From the NCBI RefSeq assembly GCF_030553305.1, contig NZ_JARRAH010000001.1, forward strand, positions 186,001 to 250,000: a DNA stretch of 64,000 nt, given 5' to 3'. The position numbers and the translations under genes were made by a program. This document shows, piece by piece, positions 57,479 through 64,000 of the stretch (the first letter of the stretch is position 1; each line of letters starts with the position of its first letter). The stretch is from Halomarina ordinaria. Lineage in GTDB: Archaea; Halobacteriota; Halobacteria; Halobacteriales; Haloarculaceae. The notes under the pieces were generated by a model. That model was given only the letters and a program-made list of their open reading frames with translations, had not been told where the DNA came from and did no database searches.

Positions 57479-58498
57479 ATGGCTGGACCGAACTGTGGTT
57501 CTATGGGGGGAGTAGCCGTCGTGCTGACGCCGCTGCAGGCGGAGTTCAACGGCTCGAACGACTCGGGCGAGGGGAACGTCAGTCTCACGCCCGACCGGGT
57601 CGGCCCCGTCGGGGAGACGCTCCGCGACGTCGGCGTCCCGTACGCGGAGGTGTTCGGGGGGCTCATCACGCTCGTCGGGGTGTTCCTCGCCCTCTACCTG
57701 CTGGGCCGGACGGTCGGCCTCCCGCTCGTCCGCCGCGCGCTCGCCGCGCGGGACGTCGAGGGCGACGCCCAGCGACCGCTCGTGCGCATCGCACGCATCG
57801 TCCTCGCGTTCGCGGCGCTCGCGGTGGGGTTCGCCGTCGGTGGCTACGGGAACCTCCTCTCGTCGTTCACGACCATCGGCGCCGCCGCGACGCTCGCCAT
57901 CGGGTTCGCGCTGCGCGACCTCATCGCCAACTTCGTCGCGGGGGTGTTCATCTACGTCGACCGGCCGTTCCGCATCGGCCACTGGATAGAGTGGCCCTCG
58001 AGCGGCGACCTCCCCTCCCAGGGAATCGTCACCGACATCTCGCTCCGCGTCACGCGCATCCAGACGTTCGACAACGAGATCATCACCGTCCCGAACGCGA
58101 AACTCACGGAGAACGAGATTCTGAACCCGACGGCGCGGGACAGACTCCGTATCAGTTTCACCTTCGGCATCGGCTACGAGGACGACATCCAGCGGGCGAC
58201 CGACATCATCGTCGAGGAGGCGACCGCCCACCCGAAGGTGCTCGAACACCCGACCCCGACGGTGCAGTTGAGCGAGGACCCGCTGGCCGACTCCTACGTC
58301 GGCCTCGACTCGTGGTTCTGGATAGACACGCCGAACCGGCGGAAGTACCTCACCGTCCGGAGCGAGGTGGTCCGCGCCGTCAAGGAGCGCTTCGAGGAGG
58401 CCGGTATCGACATCCCCTACCCGCAGATAGACCTCTCGGGGCGCGTCGAGACCGGTCCGCCCCGTCGCCCCCTCGAACGGTCTCCCGACGGCGACTGA
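57479..58498 (+). CDS. MscS-family mechanosensitive channel
   Basis: A 339-residue channel protein. TM segments lie near residues 57-77 and 97-120, and the pore-lining helix follows (GNLLSSFTTIGAAATLAIGFALRDLIANFVAGVFIYVDRPFRIGHWIEW, TM3 with its Ala/Gly pattern). Then come the beta domain (GIVTDISLRVTRIQTFDNEIITVPNAKLTENEILN) and the C-terminal alpha-beta domain. It protects cells in hypo-osmotic shock. A Met at 57503 is another possible start. It converges with the HAD gene, one nucleotide away. Confidence 0.93.
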   Translation: MAGPNCGSMGGVAVVLTPLQAEFNGSNDSGEGNVSLTPDRVGPVGETLRDVGVPYAEVFGGLITLVGVFLALYLLGRTVGLPLVRRALAARDVEGDAQRPLVRIARIVLAFAALAVGFAVGGYGNLLSSFTTIGAAATLAIGFALRDLIANFVAGVFIYVDRPFRIGHWIEWPSSGDLPSQGIVTDISLRVTRIQTFDNEIITVPNAKLTENEILNPTARDRLRISFTFGIGYEDDIQRATDIIVEEATAHPKVLEHPTPTVQLSEDPLADSYVGLDSWFWIDTPNRRKYLTVRSEVVRAVKERFEEAGIDIPYPQIDLSGRVETGPPRRPLERSPDGD

Positions 58499-58499
58499 G

Positions 58500-59150
58500 T
58501 CAGACCAGTTCCGTGAGCGCCGCCAGCGTCTCGAACTCGTAGGTCGGGTCGGTCGAGAGGACCGCGTCGGCGCGGTGCGGACGCCGGAGGAACGCCGAGT
58601 CGATGCCGGCGTTGTGCGCCGCCTCGACGTCGCTCTCGCTGTCGCCGACGTAGAGGGCGTTCCGCGTCCCGAGGTCCACGAGCGCCCGGTCGATGAAGTG
58701 CGCGTCGGGTTTCTTCCGGCGGACGTCCTCGACGGTCGGCTGGCGACCGTAGTAGGTCTCGAAGTGGTCGTGGAGGCCGTAGTGCGAGAGGATGTATTCG
58801 ACAGTGGCGTGCTGGTTCGAACTGACGATTCCCTTCGGGAGGTCGAGCGCGCGGACGGCGTCGACGTCGTCGTACAGCGGTTTCCGGCCGTCGCGTATCT
58901 CGCGGCGCTGGACGTCGGCGTAGTTCGTGTCGCGTCGGTACCAGAACGCCTCGGGGTCGATGCCGTGGCGCGCACACACCGCCTCCAGTCCGTCGACGGT
59001 CACGTGCGAGAGGACCGTGCGCAGGTCGTCGTCGCTCGGGTCCACGTCGAAACTGGCGAACGCGTCTGCGGCCGCCCCCCGGAGGACGGCCCAGTCGGTT
59101 ATCTCCGTGAGGACGCCGTCGTTGTCGAACACTACTGCGTCGTACGACAC
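58500..59150 (-). CDS. HAD-superfamily phosphatase (phosphoglycolate phosphatase-like)
   Basis: A 216-residue HAD hydrolase. Motif I is VVFDNDGVLTE (nucleophile D9, general acid D11), motif II KGIVSSNQH, and motif III/IV RRKKPDAHFIDRAL and ALYVGDSESDVEAAHNAG. The cap is the small alpha-helical type 1. Substrates could be phosphoglycolate or a sugar phosphate; the sequence does not decide. It is followed on the convergent strand by the channel gene. Confidence 0.92.
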   Translation of the reverse strand: MSYDAVVFDNDGVLTEITDWAVLRGAAADAFASFDVDPSDDDLRTVLSHVTVDGLEAVCARHGIDPEAFWYRRDTNYADVQRREIRDGRKPLYDDVDAVRALDLPKGIVSSNQHATVEYILSHYGLHDHFETYYGRQPTVEDVRRKKPDAHFIDRALVDLGTRNALYVGDSESDVEAAHNAGIDSAFLRRPHRADAVLSTDPTYEFETLAALTELV

Positions 59151-59180
59151 GGTCGCCCCTCTCCGCGAGGCCGAATGAGT

Positions 59181-60362
59181 CTATCGGACGACGTTCTCCC
59201 CGAGCGACCGGGGGAAGTAGGTGAGTCGCTCGACGCCGTCCTCGGTGACGGCGACGGTGTCCGAGTGGCGGTAGCCGGCACGCTCGGTGTAGAGGCCGGG
59301 TTCGACCGCGTAGACGTGGCCCGGTTCGACGACGTGGTTGCCGGGGTCCTCGTCGGCGTCGCCCCACCCCCGGTCGAGGTAGGGGGGTTCGTGTGGCGCG
59401 AGGCCGAGGCCGTGGCCCGTGTGGTGGCGCGCGAGGTCGGTCACGCCCTGTTCGAGGAAGTAGTCCCAGACGGCCTGGTCCACGTCGGCGACGGGGACGC
59501 CCGGCGCGAGCGCGTCGACGGCGACACGCCCCGCCTCGCACATCACCTCGAAGTAGTGGACGTCCTCGTCGGTCGGGTCACCGACGAACATCGTCCGCTC
59601 CAGTTCCGCGCCGTAGCCGTCGACGTTCGCCGTCGCGCCCGTGACGACGACGCTCCCCTCGCGGAGCCGCCGGTTCGGCGTGTGGCCGTGCGGGAGCGCC
59701 GTCTCCCCGTCGCTCACGAGGCCGACGCTCACGGGGCCGTCGCCGCGAACGCGAGGGACGTAGCGCTCCCCGAGGGTGTCGAGCATGGCCCGCGAGGCGG
59801 CCGTCGAGGCGCGCTGGCCGACCGTCGCCGGGTGCGCGCCGGGCACGAGGGCGTCCGCGAGGCGTCGATGGCCGAGGTTGGCCCACCGCGCCGACTCGCG
59901 CAGCAGCGCCACCTCGGCGTCCGATTTCGACCACCGCATCCGCGACACCCAGTCCTGGACCGTCACCTCGACGTACGAGGAGAGCGGCGGCCCCGAGTAG
60001 CCCATTACGCCCGGAGCGCCGTCGGCGTCGGCGTACACCCGGTCGACGTCGAGGTGGCGGAGCATGGAGGCGACCGTCGCCATCGGCATCCCGCCGGGGT
60101 AGTCGAAGTAGTCGTGGACGGTGTCGATACGGGGGTTGTCCGTGACGCGCTCGACTTCGAGGCGCGGGACCGTCACCGCGACGCGGTCGGCGGTCACGGC
60201 GAGGGCGACGGGCCGTTCGGTCGCGACGTGGTGGAACCCGGTGAGGTAGGCGACGTTCGTCGCGTCGAACACGACGGCCGCGCCGCAGGCGGTGCGCGCG
60301 AGCCGGTCGCGGACCCGCTCCAGCCGGGCGTCGTACTCGCCGTCGGGGAGACGGGTCGTCAT
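59181..60362 (-). CDS. M24-fold protein (Xaa-Pro peptidase-like) with degraded metal site
   Basis: A 393-residue creatinase/aminopeptidase-fold protein: an N-terminal domain (residues 1-140) and the pita-bread C-terminal domain. Of the five metal ligands of true M24 peptidases, the first Asp is replaced (G242), the second is Glu (E253), His (H317 in HHTGHGLGL) and Glu (E354 in YAVEPGLY) are kept, and the final Glu is Ser (S367). This differs from proline peptidases and recalls metal-free creatinase-like members, so dipeptidase activity should not be assumed. The start at 60362 (MTTRLPDGEYDARLERVRDRL) is favoured over a longer N-terminus. Confidence 0.87.
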   Translation of the reverse strand: MTTRLPDGEYDARLERVRDRLARTACGAAVVFDATNVAYLTGFHHVATERPVALAVTADRVAVTVPRLEVERVTDNPRIDTVHDYFDYPGGMPMATVASMLRHLDVDRVYADADGAPGVMGYSGPPLSSYVEVTVQDWVSRMRWSKSDAEVALLRESARWANLGHRRLADALVPGAHPATVGQRASTAASRAMLDTLGERYVPRVRGDGPVSVGLVSDGETALPHGHTPNRRLREGSVVVTGATANVDGYGAELERTMFVGDPTDEDVHYFEVMCEAGRVAVDALAPGVPVADVDQAVWDYFLEQGVTDLARHHTGHGLGLAPHEPPYLDRGWGDADEDPGNHVVEPGHVYAVEPGLYTERAGYRHSDTVAVTEDGVERLTYFPRSLGENVVR

Positions 60363-60403
60363 TGCTCTCGGGTCACGAGGCCAGCGCAAAAGGGTTGCGG
60401 GGC

Positions 60404-61114
60404 TCAGACGACGGTGTTACGCAGCGTGCCGACGCCCTCGTACGTTATCTCGACCTCGTCGCCCGGTTCGAGGAGGCCGGGGTTGGCGGGACTGCCGAAG
60501 GCGACCACGTCGCCCGGCTTGAAGGTGAACCGCTCGGAGAGGTAGGAGACGACCTCGCGCGGCGTGAAGAGCATCTGTGCCGTCGTCGCCGACTGGCGCT
60601 CCTCGCCCGCGACGAGCGTCCGCATCTCGATGTCCGCGGGGTCGAGGTCCGTCTCGATGTAGGGACCGAGGGGGCCGGAGCCGTCGAACGCCTTCCGGGC
60701 GGTGCGTCCCTGCTGGTCGAGCGCGTCGAGGTCGTTCATGATGGTGTACCCCCGGAGCGCGTCGTCGACCTCCTCGGGCGCGAGGTCGTGACACTCCCGG
60801 TCGACGACGGCGGCGAGTTCGCCGGCGTAGGTGAACTCCTCGGTGAAGGAGGGGTACTCGATGGGCGCGCCCGGTGCGAGGACGGAGACGGGCGGCTTGA
60901 TGAAGAAGTCGGGTTCCTCGGGGCGGTCGTAGTCCATCTGGTCGAGCGTGGCGGCGTAGTTGCGCCCGACGCAGTAGAGCGCCGTCGGTTCGCAGGGCGC
61001 GAGCAGGTCGTACGCCTCCGGTTCGTAGCTGGCGTCGGCGGTGACGACGCCCGTCTCGGGGTCGACCTCGCCGGTGACGGTGCCGTCGTCGGTCGCGATG
61101 CGTGCGAGTTTCAC
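60404..61114 (-). CDS. fumarylacetoacetate-hydrolase (FAH) family protein
   Basis: A 236-residue FAH-domain enzyme with a GTG start at 61114 (VKLARIATDDG is the family start; the open frame reaches 61177 but would leave only 20 nt to the divergent gene). Conserved parts are LYCVGRNYAATLDQMDY, KPPVSVLAPGAPIEYP, and YAGELAAVVDREC with its metal-facing Glu. Such proteins are hydratases, decarboxylases or C-C hydrolases of dicarbonyl compounds, and the archaeal ones act in aromatic catabolism or as oxaloacetate tautomerase-like enzymes; a specific role cannot be assigned. It is divergent from the gamma-CA-like gene. Confidence 0.87.
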   Translation of the reverse strand: MKLARIATDDGTVTGEVDPETGVVTADASYEPEAYDLLAPCEPTALYCVGRNYAATLDQMDYDRPEEPDFFIKPPVSVLAPGAPIEYPSFTEEFTYAGELAAVVDRECHDLAPEEVDDALRGYTIMNDLDALDQQGRTARKAFDGSGPLGPYIETDLDPADIEMRTLVAGEERQSATTAQMLFTPREVVSYLSERFTFKPGDVVAFGSPANPGLLEPGDEVEITYEGVGTLRNTVV

Positions 61115-61197
61115 GCGCGAGGGGTCGGCGGCCGAGACGTATGAGTGAACCGAACTGTCGGGATACGCATTTGACACGACGCGGCGTGTGAGGGGGT

Positions 61198-61710
61198 ATG
61201 GACAGCCGCCACTACCACTTCGAGGGGGACGGACCGCGGATTCACGGCAACGCCTACGTGAGCCGCGAGGCGACGCTCGTCGGCGACGTCACCGTGGAGT
61301 CGAACGCGAACGTCTGGCCGGGGGCGGTCCTCCGCGGGGACGTCGGTCCCGTCCGCGTCGGCCGGGAGTCCCACGTCGGGGAGAACACCGCCATCCACGT
61401 CTCGACGGTCGGCGAGCGGTCGATGGTCGCCTCCGGTGCCGTCCTGAACGACGCCGACGTCGGCGACGGCGTCCTCGTCGGGTTCAACGCGACGGTCAAC
61501 GACTGCGAGGTGGGCGAGGGGAGCATCGTCGCCGCGGGCGCGGTGGTCCTCGGGAGCACCGCCGTCCCGCCCGAGAGCTTCGTCTCCGGCGTCCCGGCGT
61601 CGACCCGGCCGCTCTCGGAGACGAACCTCGACGCGGCGGGCCTGTTCGAGGCGTACTCGACGGGCAAGTACGCGAACCTCGCCGCCCGCCACGAGGAACT
61701 GTTCGAGTAG
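61198..61710 (+). CDS. gamma-carbonic-anhydrase-fold protein with incomplete zinc site
   Basis: A 170-residue left-handed beta-helix protein with hexapeptide repeats (VVL..A.V.G.V..G..). Against E. coli YrdA-like gamma-CAs, the first zinc His is kept (H67 in ENTAIHVST), but the two later His ligands are Ser79 and Asn84 (MVASGAVLND). It therefore cannot hold the normal trigonal zinc site and is unlikely to be a carbonic anhydrase. It may be a structural paralogue or act on another substrate. Start and length are normal for the fold. Confidence 0.87.
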   Translation: MDSRHYHFEGDGPRIHGNAYVSREATLVGDVTVESNANVWPGAVLRGDVGPVRVGRESHVGENTAIHVSTVGERSMVASGAVLNDADVGDGVLVGFNATVNDCEVGEGSIVAAGAVVLGSTAVPPESFVSGVPASTRPLSETNLDAAGLFEAYSTGKYANLAARHEELFE

Positions 61711-62394
61711 TCAGGCCTCCCGCACGACGGCGGGCGAGTCGTTCGAGGGGTCGTTGACGAGCGTCGAGACGGGGTACGCGCGGAGGGCGTCGTCGTCGGG
61801 CGGTTCGACCGCCTCGACGCGCTCGCCGTCGAGCCACGCCGACTCGTCGGCCGGACGCAACAGCAGCGCCATCCGGTGGTGGTAGTCGGCGAGGAACGGC
61901 GTCGGCTCGCGGGTGACGATGGTGAACGTCTCGACGGGGTCGACCGACCGGTCCGGACCGCCCCCGCCGAACTCGTCGAGGCCCGTCTGTTTCTCCTCGG
62001 GGGTCCACGTCTCCCAGAGGCCGGCGAGGGCGAACGGTTCGTCGTCCCGGCGGGTGACGCGGTAGGGACGCTTTCCGTCCTCCGTCTCGACCCACTCGTA
62101 GAAGCCGTCGGCGAGGACGAGACACCGCCGGCGCTCGTAGGCCTCGCGGAACGCGGGCTTCTCCGACAGCGTCTCCGCGCGGGCATTGATGAGCCCCCCG
62201 GTGTCGTCGTCGGCCCACGCGGGAATCAGCCCCCAGCGCGACTCGCCGATGGTCCCCGGGGCGGCGTCCCGAATCACCGGGAGACGCTGGCCGGGCGCGG
62301 CGTTGTAGCGCGGGCGGTACTCGACGTCGAACGTCGCGTCGAAGCGCGATTCCAGGTCCTCGGGCGGGGTGAAGAGGCTGTATCGTCCGCACAT
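61711..62394 (-). CDS. SRAP-domain abasic-site-binding protein (YedK/HMCES-like)
   Basis: A 227-residue SOS-response-associated peptidase domain protein. The N-terminal MCGRYSLF exposes Cys2, which forms a thiazolidine crosslink with abasic sites in single-stranded DNA. Downstream are the conserved RYNAAPGQ, GLIPAW, INARAETLSEKPAF (catalytic Asn and Glu region), LVLADGFYEW and HHRMAL (His). An acidic Gly-rich insertion lies near residues 140-165 (EEFGGGG type). It protects damaged replication forks. It is divergent from the SDR gene, with 82 nt between. Confidence 0.93.
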   Translation of the reverse strand: MCGRYSLFTPPEDLESRFDATFDVEYRPRYNAAPGQRLPVIRDAAPGTIGESRWGLIPAWADDDTGGLINARAETLSEKPAFREAYERRRCLVLADGFYEWVETEDGKRPYRVTRRDDEPFALAGLWETWTPEEKQTGLDEFGGGGPDRSVDPVETFTIVTREPTPFLADYHHRMALLLRPADESAWLDGERVEAVEPPDDDALRAYPVSTLVNDPSNDSPAVVREA

Positions 62395-62476
62395 AGTCGT
62401 AGCACGGTCCCCGCGGCTATGACCCTGCGGGTCGTCCCGACACAACACCTAACACACCCGTCTCCGAACGGGGGCC

Positions 62477-63250
62477 ATGCTCTCCGGAACGACGGCGTTC
62501 GTCACGGGTGCCAGCCAGGGGCTAGGCCGAGAAATCGCACGCACGCTCGCCGACCACGGCGCGAACGTCGCGCTCGCCGCCCGCAACGAGGACGGCCTCG
62601 CGGAGACGGCGAGCGAGATTCCCGACGACCGGGTGCTCTCGGTTCCGACGGACGTCACCGTCGAGGAGTCCGTCGCCGCGGCCGTCGAGGTGACGGCGGA
62701 GGAGTTCGGCGGCCTCGACTGCCTCGTGAACAACGCGGGCGTCGCCGGGCCGACGACGCCCGTCGAGGAGGTGACCGCCGAGGAGTGGCTGCGCGTCCAG
62801 GACGTGAACGTCCTCGGGCCGTTCCTCTGTGCCAAACACGCCGCCTCGTACCTCCGCGAGAGCGACCGGGGGAGCCTCGTCACCATCTCCTCGATCGCCG
62901 GGAAGCGCCCCTACCCGCTCCGGACGCCCTACGCGGCGTCGAAGATGGCCGTCGTCGGTCTCACGCGGGCGCTCGCCTTCGAACTCGGCGACGACGACGT
63001 GACGGTCAACGCCGTCTGCCCCGGCGCCGTCGAGGGCGACCGCATCCGCCGGGTCTTCGAGGCCCGCACCGAGCGCGAGGGTATCTCCCCCGAGGAGGCC
63101 GCACAGCGCCAGATTCTGGACGACCTCCCCATCGAGGAACTCGTCCCGCCCGCCGAGGTGGCCGAACTCGTCGCCTACCTCGCCTCGCCGCACGCCCGCC
63201 ACGTGACCGCACAGGACATCAACGTGGACGCCGGCGCGACCTGGTACTGA
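62477..63250 (+). CDS. short-chain dehydrogenase/reductase (SDR)
   Basis: A 257-residue classical SDR. The cofactor motif is TGASQGLG (residues 10-17), the structural NNAG follows, and the catalytic Ser, Tyr and Lys are in TISSIAGKRPYPLRTPYAASKMA. The Arg after the first strands (ALAARNEDGL) points to NADP rather than NAD. The C-terminal VTAQDINVDAGATWY is typical of FabG-like members. The substrate alcohol or ketone is unknown. Confidence 0.93.
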   Translation: MLSGTTAFVTGASQGLGREIARTLADHGANVALAARNEDGLAETASEIPDDRVLSVPTDVTVEESVAAAVEVTAEEFGGLDCLVNNAGVAGPTTPVEEVTAEEWLRVQDVNVLGPFLCAKHAASYLRESDRGSLVTISSIAGKRPYPLRTPYAASKMAVVGLTRALAFELGDDDVTVNAVCPGAVEGDRIRRVFEARTEREGISPEEAAQRQILDDLPIEELVPPAEVAELVAYLASPHARHVTAQDINVDAGATWY

Positions 63251-63317
63251 CCGGCGACACCGACGTCGACGTCGAGGGCGACCGCGGGTCTTTCCGTCCA
63301 CGCCTCGAACGGACGGT

Positions 63318-63596
63318 ATGGAGGACACGCTCGCCCTCTCGCTCGGGGAGTGGGACCGCGTCGTGGACGCGCTCGACCGCTTCGCCCGGTCGGGGACGGT
63401 CACCGCGGGTGCGGACGCGGTCCGCGCCGACTTCGGGAGCGCGTCGCTCGAACTCGCCCGTGACGGGCGCGTCGACGCCGGGATGCCCCTCCACGAGTTC
63501 TCGACGACGGGGGAGGTGACGCTCCACTTCGACTTCGAGGCGGGCGAACTCACCGTGGCCGACGAGGGCCTCAGGTACACGTTCAGACGGCCGTAA
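63318..63596 (+). CDS. small haloarchaeal protein of unknown function
   Basis: A 92-residue acidic protein: LSLGEWDRVVDALDRFARSGTVTAGADAVRADFGSASLELARDGRVDAGMPLHEFSTTGEVTLHFDFEAGELTVADEGLRYTFRRP. It is a helix followed by a small beta sheet, soluble, and no motif or family name can be attached. It is followed by a partial gene on the same strand, with a TATA-like element between. Confidence 0.6.
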   Translation: MEDTLALSLGEWDRVVDALDRFARSGTVTAGADAVRADFGSASLELARDGRVDAGMPLHEFSTTGEVTLHFDFEAGELTVADEGLRYTFRRP

Positions 63597-63605
63597 TCGC
63601 CCTCG

Positions 63606-63613
63606 ATTTTAAA
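63606..63613 (+). promoter_or_regulatory. TATA-like element (ATTTTAAA)
   Basis: ATTTTAAA ends 24 nt before the GTG at 63638, the cleanest promoter-start spacing in the window. Confidence 0.6.
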
Positions 63614-63637
63614 CCGGACGACGGCCAAGGAGTGCCC

Positions 63638-64000
63638 GTGACCGACGCCGCCGAGGACCCGACCTTCGCCATCCCTGCCCGCCCGGAGCGCCGGTTCTCC
63701 TCGACGACCGTCGAGCACGACGGCGGGGTGGTGTTCGTCCTCGCACCCGCCGTCGAACGCGACGAGTCGTCCCTCGACGCGCTGCTCAGGGACGTCCTCG
63801 ACGGGGGGCCCTACCGCTACGGCGACTGGTTCGACCTCCCCCTGCCGCTCTACCTCGTCCACGACGACGGGACCCGCGACACCTTCCGGGTCGTCGTCCG
63901 CGACGGGACCGTCGAACTGCACGTCCTCCCCGAGACGGGGTCGGCGGGACTGCGCGCGCTGTACGACCGCCTCGTGGCGGCGACGGCGTGCGAGTGGACC
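63638..64000 (+). CDS. partial small acidic protein (3' end missing)
   Basis: A GTG-started frame with 121 codons to the end of the window and no stop, so the 3' end is outside. The product is acidic with haloarchaeal codon use (VTDAAEDPTFAIPARPERRF..., PYRYGDWFDLPLPLYLVHDDGTRDTFRVVV, LRALYDRLVAATACEWT). Two or three beta strands and helices can be guessed; no motif or family is recognised. The TATA-like ATTTTAAA at 63606-63613 supports the GTG as the first codon of a leaderless message. Confidence 0.65.
   Translation, partial: MTDAAEDPTFAIPARPERRFSSTTVEHDGGVVFVLAPAVERDESSLDALLRDVLDGGPYRYGDWFDLPLPLYLVHDDGTRDTFRVVVRDGTVELHVLPETGSAGLRALYDRLVAATACEWT

Noticed and set aside
1-64000. CRISPR array, rRNA or tRNA genes
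   Set aside because: No regularly spaced repeats other than the coding tetrad repeat, and no tRNA or rRNA consensus stretches were recognised by eye; a dedicated scan would be decisive.

Overview
The window is a 64 kb piece of a haloarchaeal (class Halobacteria) chromosome. The evidence is high GC content (by eye near 70 percent outside one island), very acidic predicted proteins with strong GC3 preference, TATA-like elements about 25-30 nt before start codons (as expected for leaderless archaeal transcripts), and haloarchaea-typical families (CspA, UspA, Bat-type HTH regulator, DUF5789, archaeal Hpt, PiT permease). The species cannot be named from what is visible. No rRNA, tRNA, CRISPR array or insertion sequence was recognised.

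Layout. (1) 1-4.4 kb: housekeeping and stress genes: methyltransferase, CspA, GAP-family membrane protein, a UspA/PiT phosphate permease pair, and a two-TM protein with a strict 4-residue repeat. (2) 4.5-27.6 kb: a surface-polysaccharide or protein-glycosylation locus with five GT4 glycosyltransferases, one GT8-like transferase, two Wzy/WaaL-like polymerase-ligases plus a further polytopic GT-C/polymerase-like protein, an ABC flippase and a Wzx flippase, three alkaline-phosphatase-superfamily ('sulfatase-like') enzymes with Thr at the nucleophile position, and two asparagine-synthase-like ligases without a glutaminase cysteine. Inside it, about 12.94-15.8 kb is an AT-rich island that ends within a glycosyltransferase gene. 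(3) 27.6-29.2 kb: two strong inverted repeats and a tandem pair of bPH2-domain membrane proteins. (4) 29.2-38.5 kb: a molybdenum hydroxylase locus of the form II CO-dehydrogenase type (coxG-S-L-M-D-E-xdhC plus a 79-residue unknown), with a divergent MocA-like cytidylyltransferase. (5) 38.6-48.8 kb: aldehyde dehydrogenase, Hpt, VOC protein, MFS transporter, nucleoside hydrolase, small NTF2-like and membrane proteins, a beta-propeller protein, and a Bat-type regulator. (6) 48.9-64 kb: amino-acid transporter with M20 peptidase, Tat-exported M14 carboxypeptidase, AI-2E-type permease, YchF, MscS, HAD phosphatase, M24-fold protein, FAH-family hydrolase, gamma-carbonic-anhydrase fold protein, SRAP, SDR, and small haloarchaeal proteins; the last gene runs off the end.

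How the genes work together. In the glycan locus the cytosolic GT4/GT8 enzymes would build lipid-linked units. The ABC and Wzx flippases would move them outward, Wzy-like proteins would polymerise or ligate them, and the AP-superfamily enzymes could decorate sugars with anionic groups. The AsnB-like ligases are candidates for amidating uronic acids. The Mo-hydroxylase locus reads as one transcription programme: catalytic subunits first, then the maturation ATPase, VWA and XdhC factors. Its AYRGAGR loop marks it as form II, so CO may not be the substrate; purine and aldehyde enzymes lie close by.

Most noteworthy signals: the 26-tetrad repeat protein; the glutaminase-less AsnB pair on the AT-rich island; a 54-codon gene that looks like the two ends of a sulfatase joined; TATA elements buried in inverted repeats before two AP-superfamily genes; three GC-rich palindromes/hairpins in intergenic DNA; and enzyme folds whose metal or catalytic residues are partly missing (M24 protein, gamma-CA, nucleoside hydrolase).
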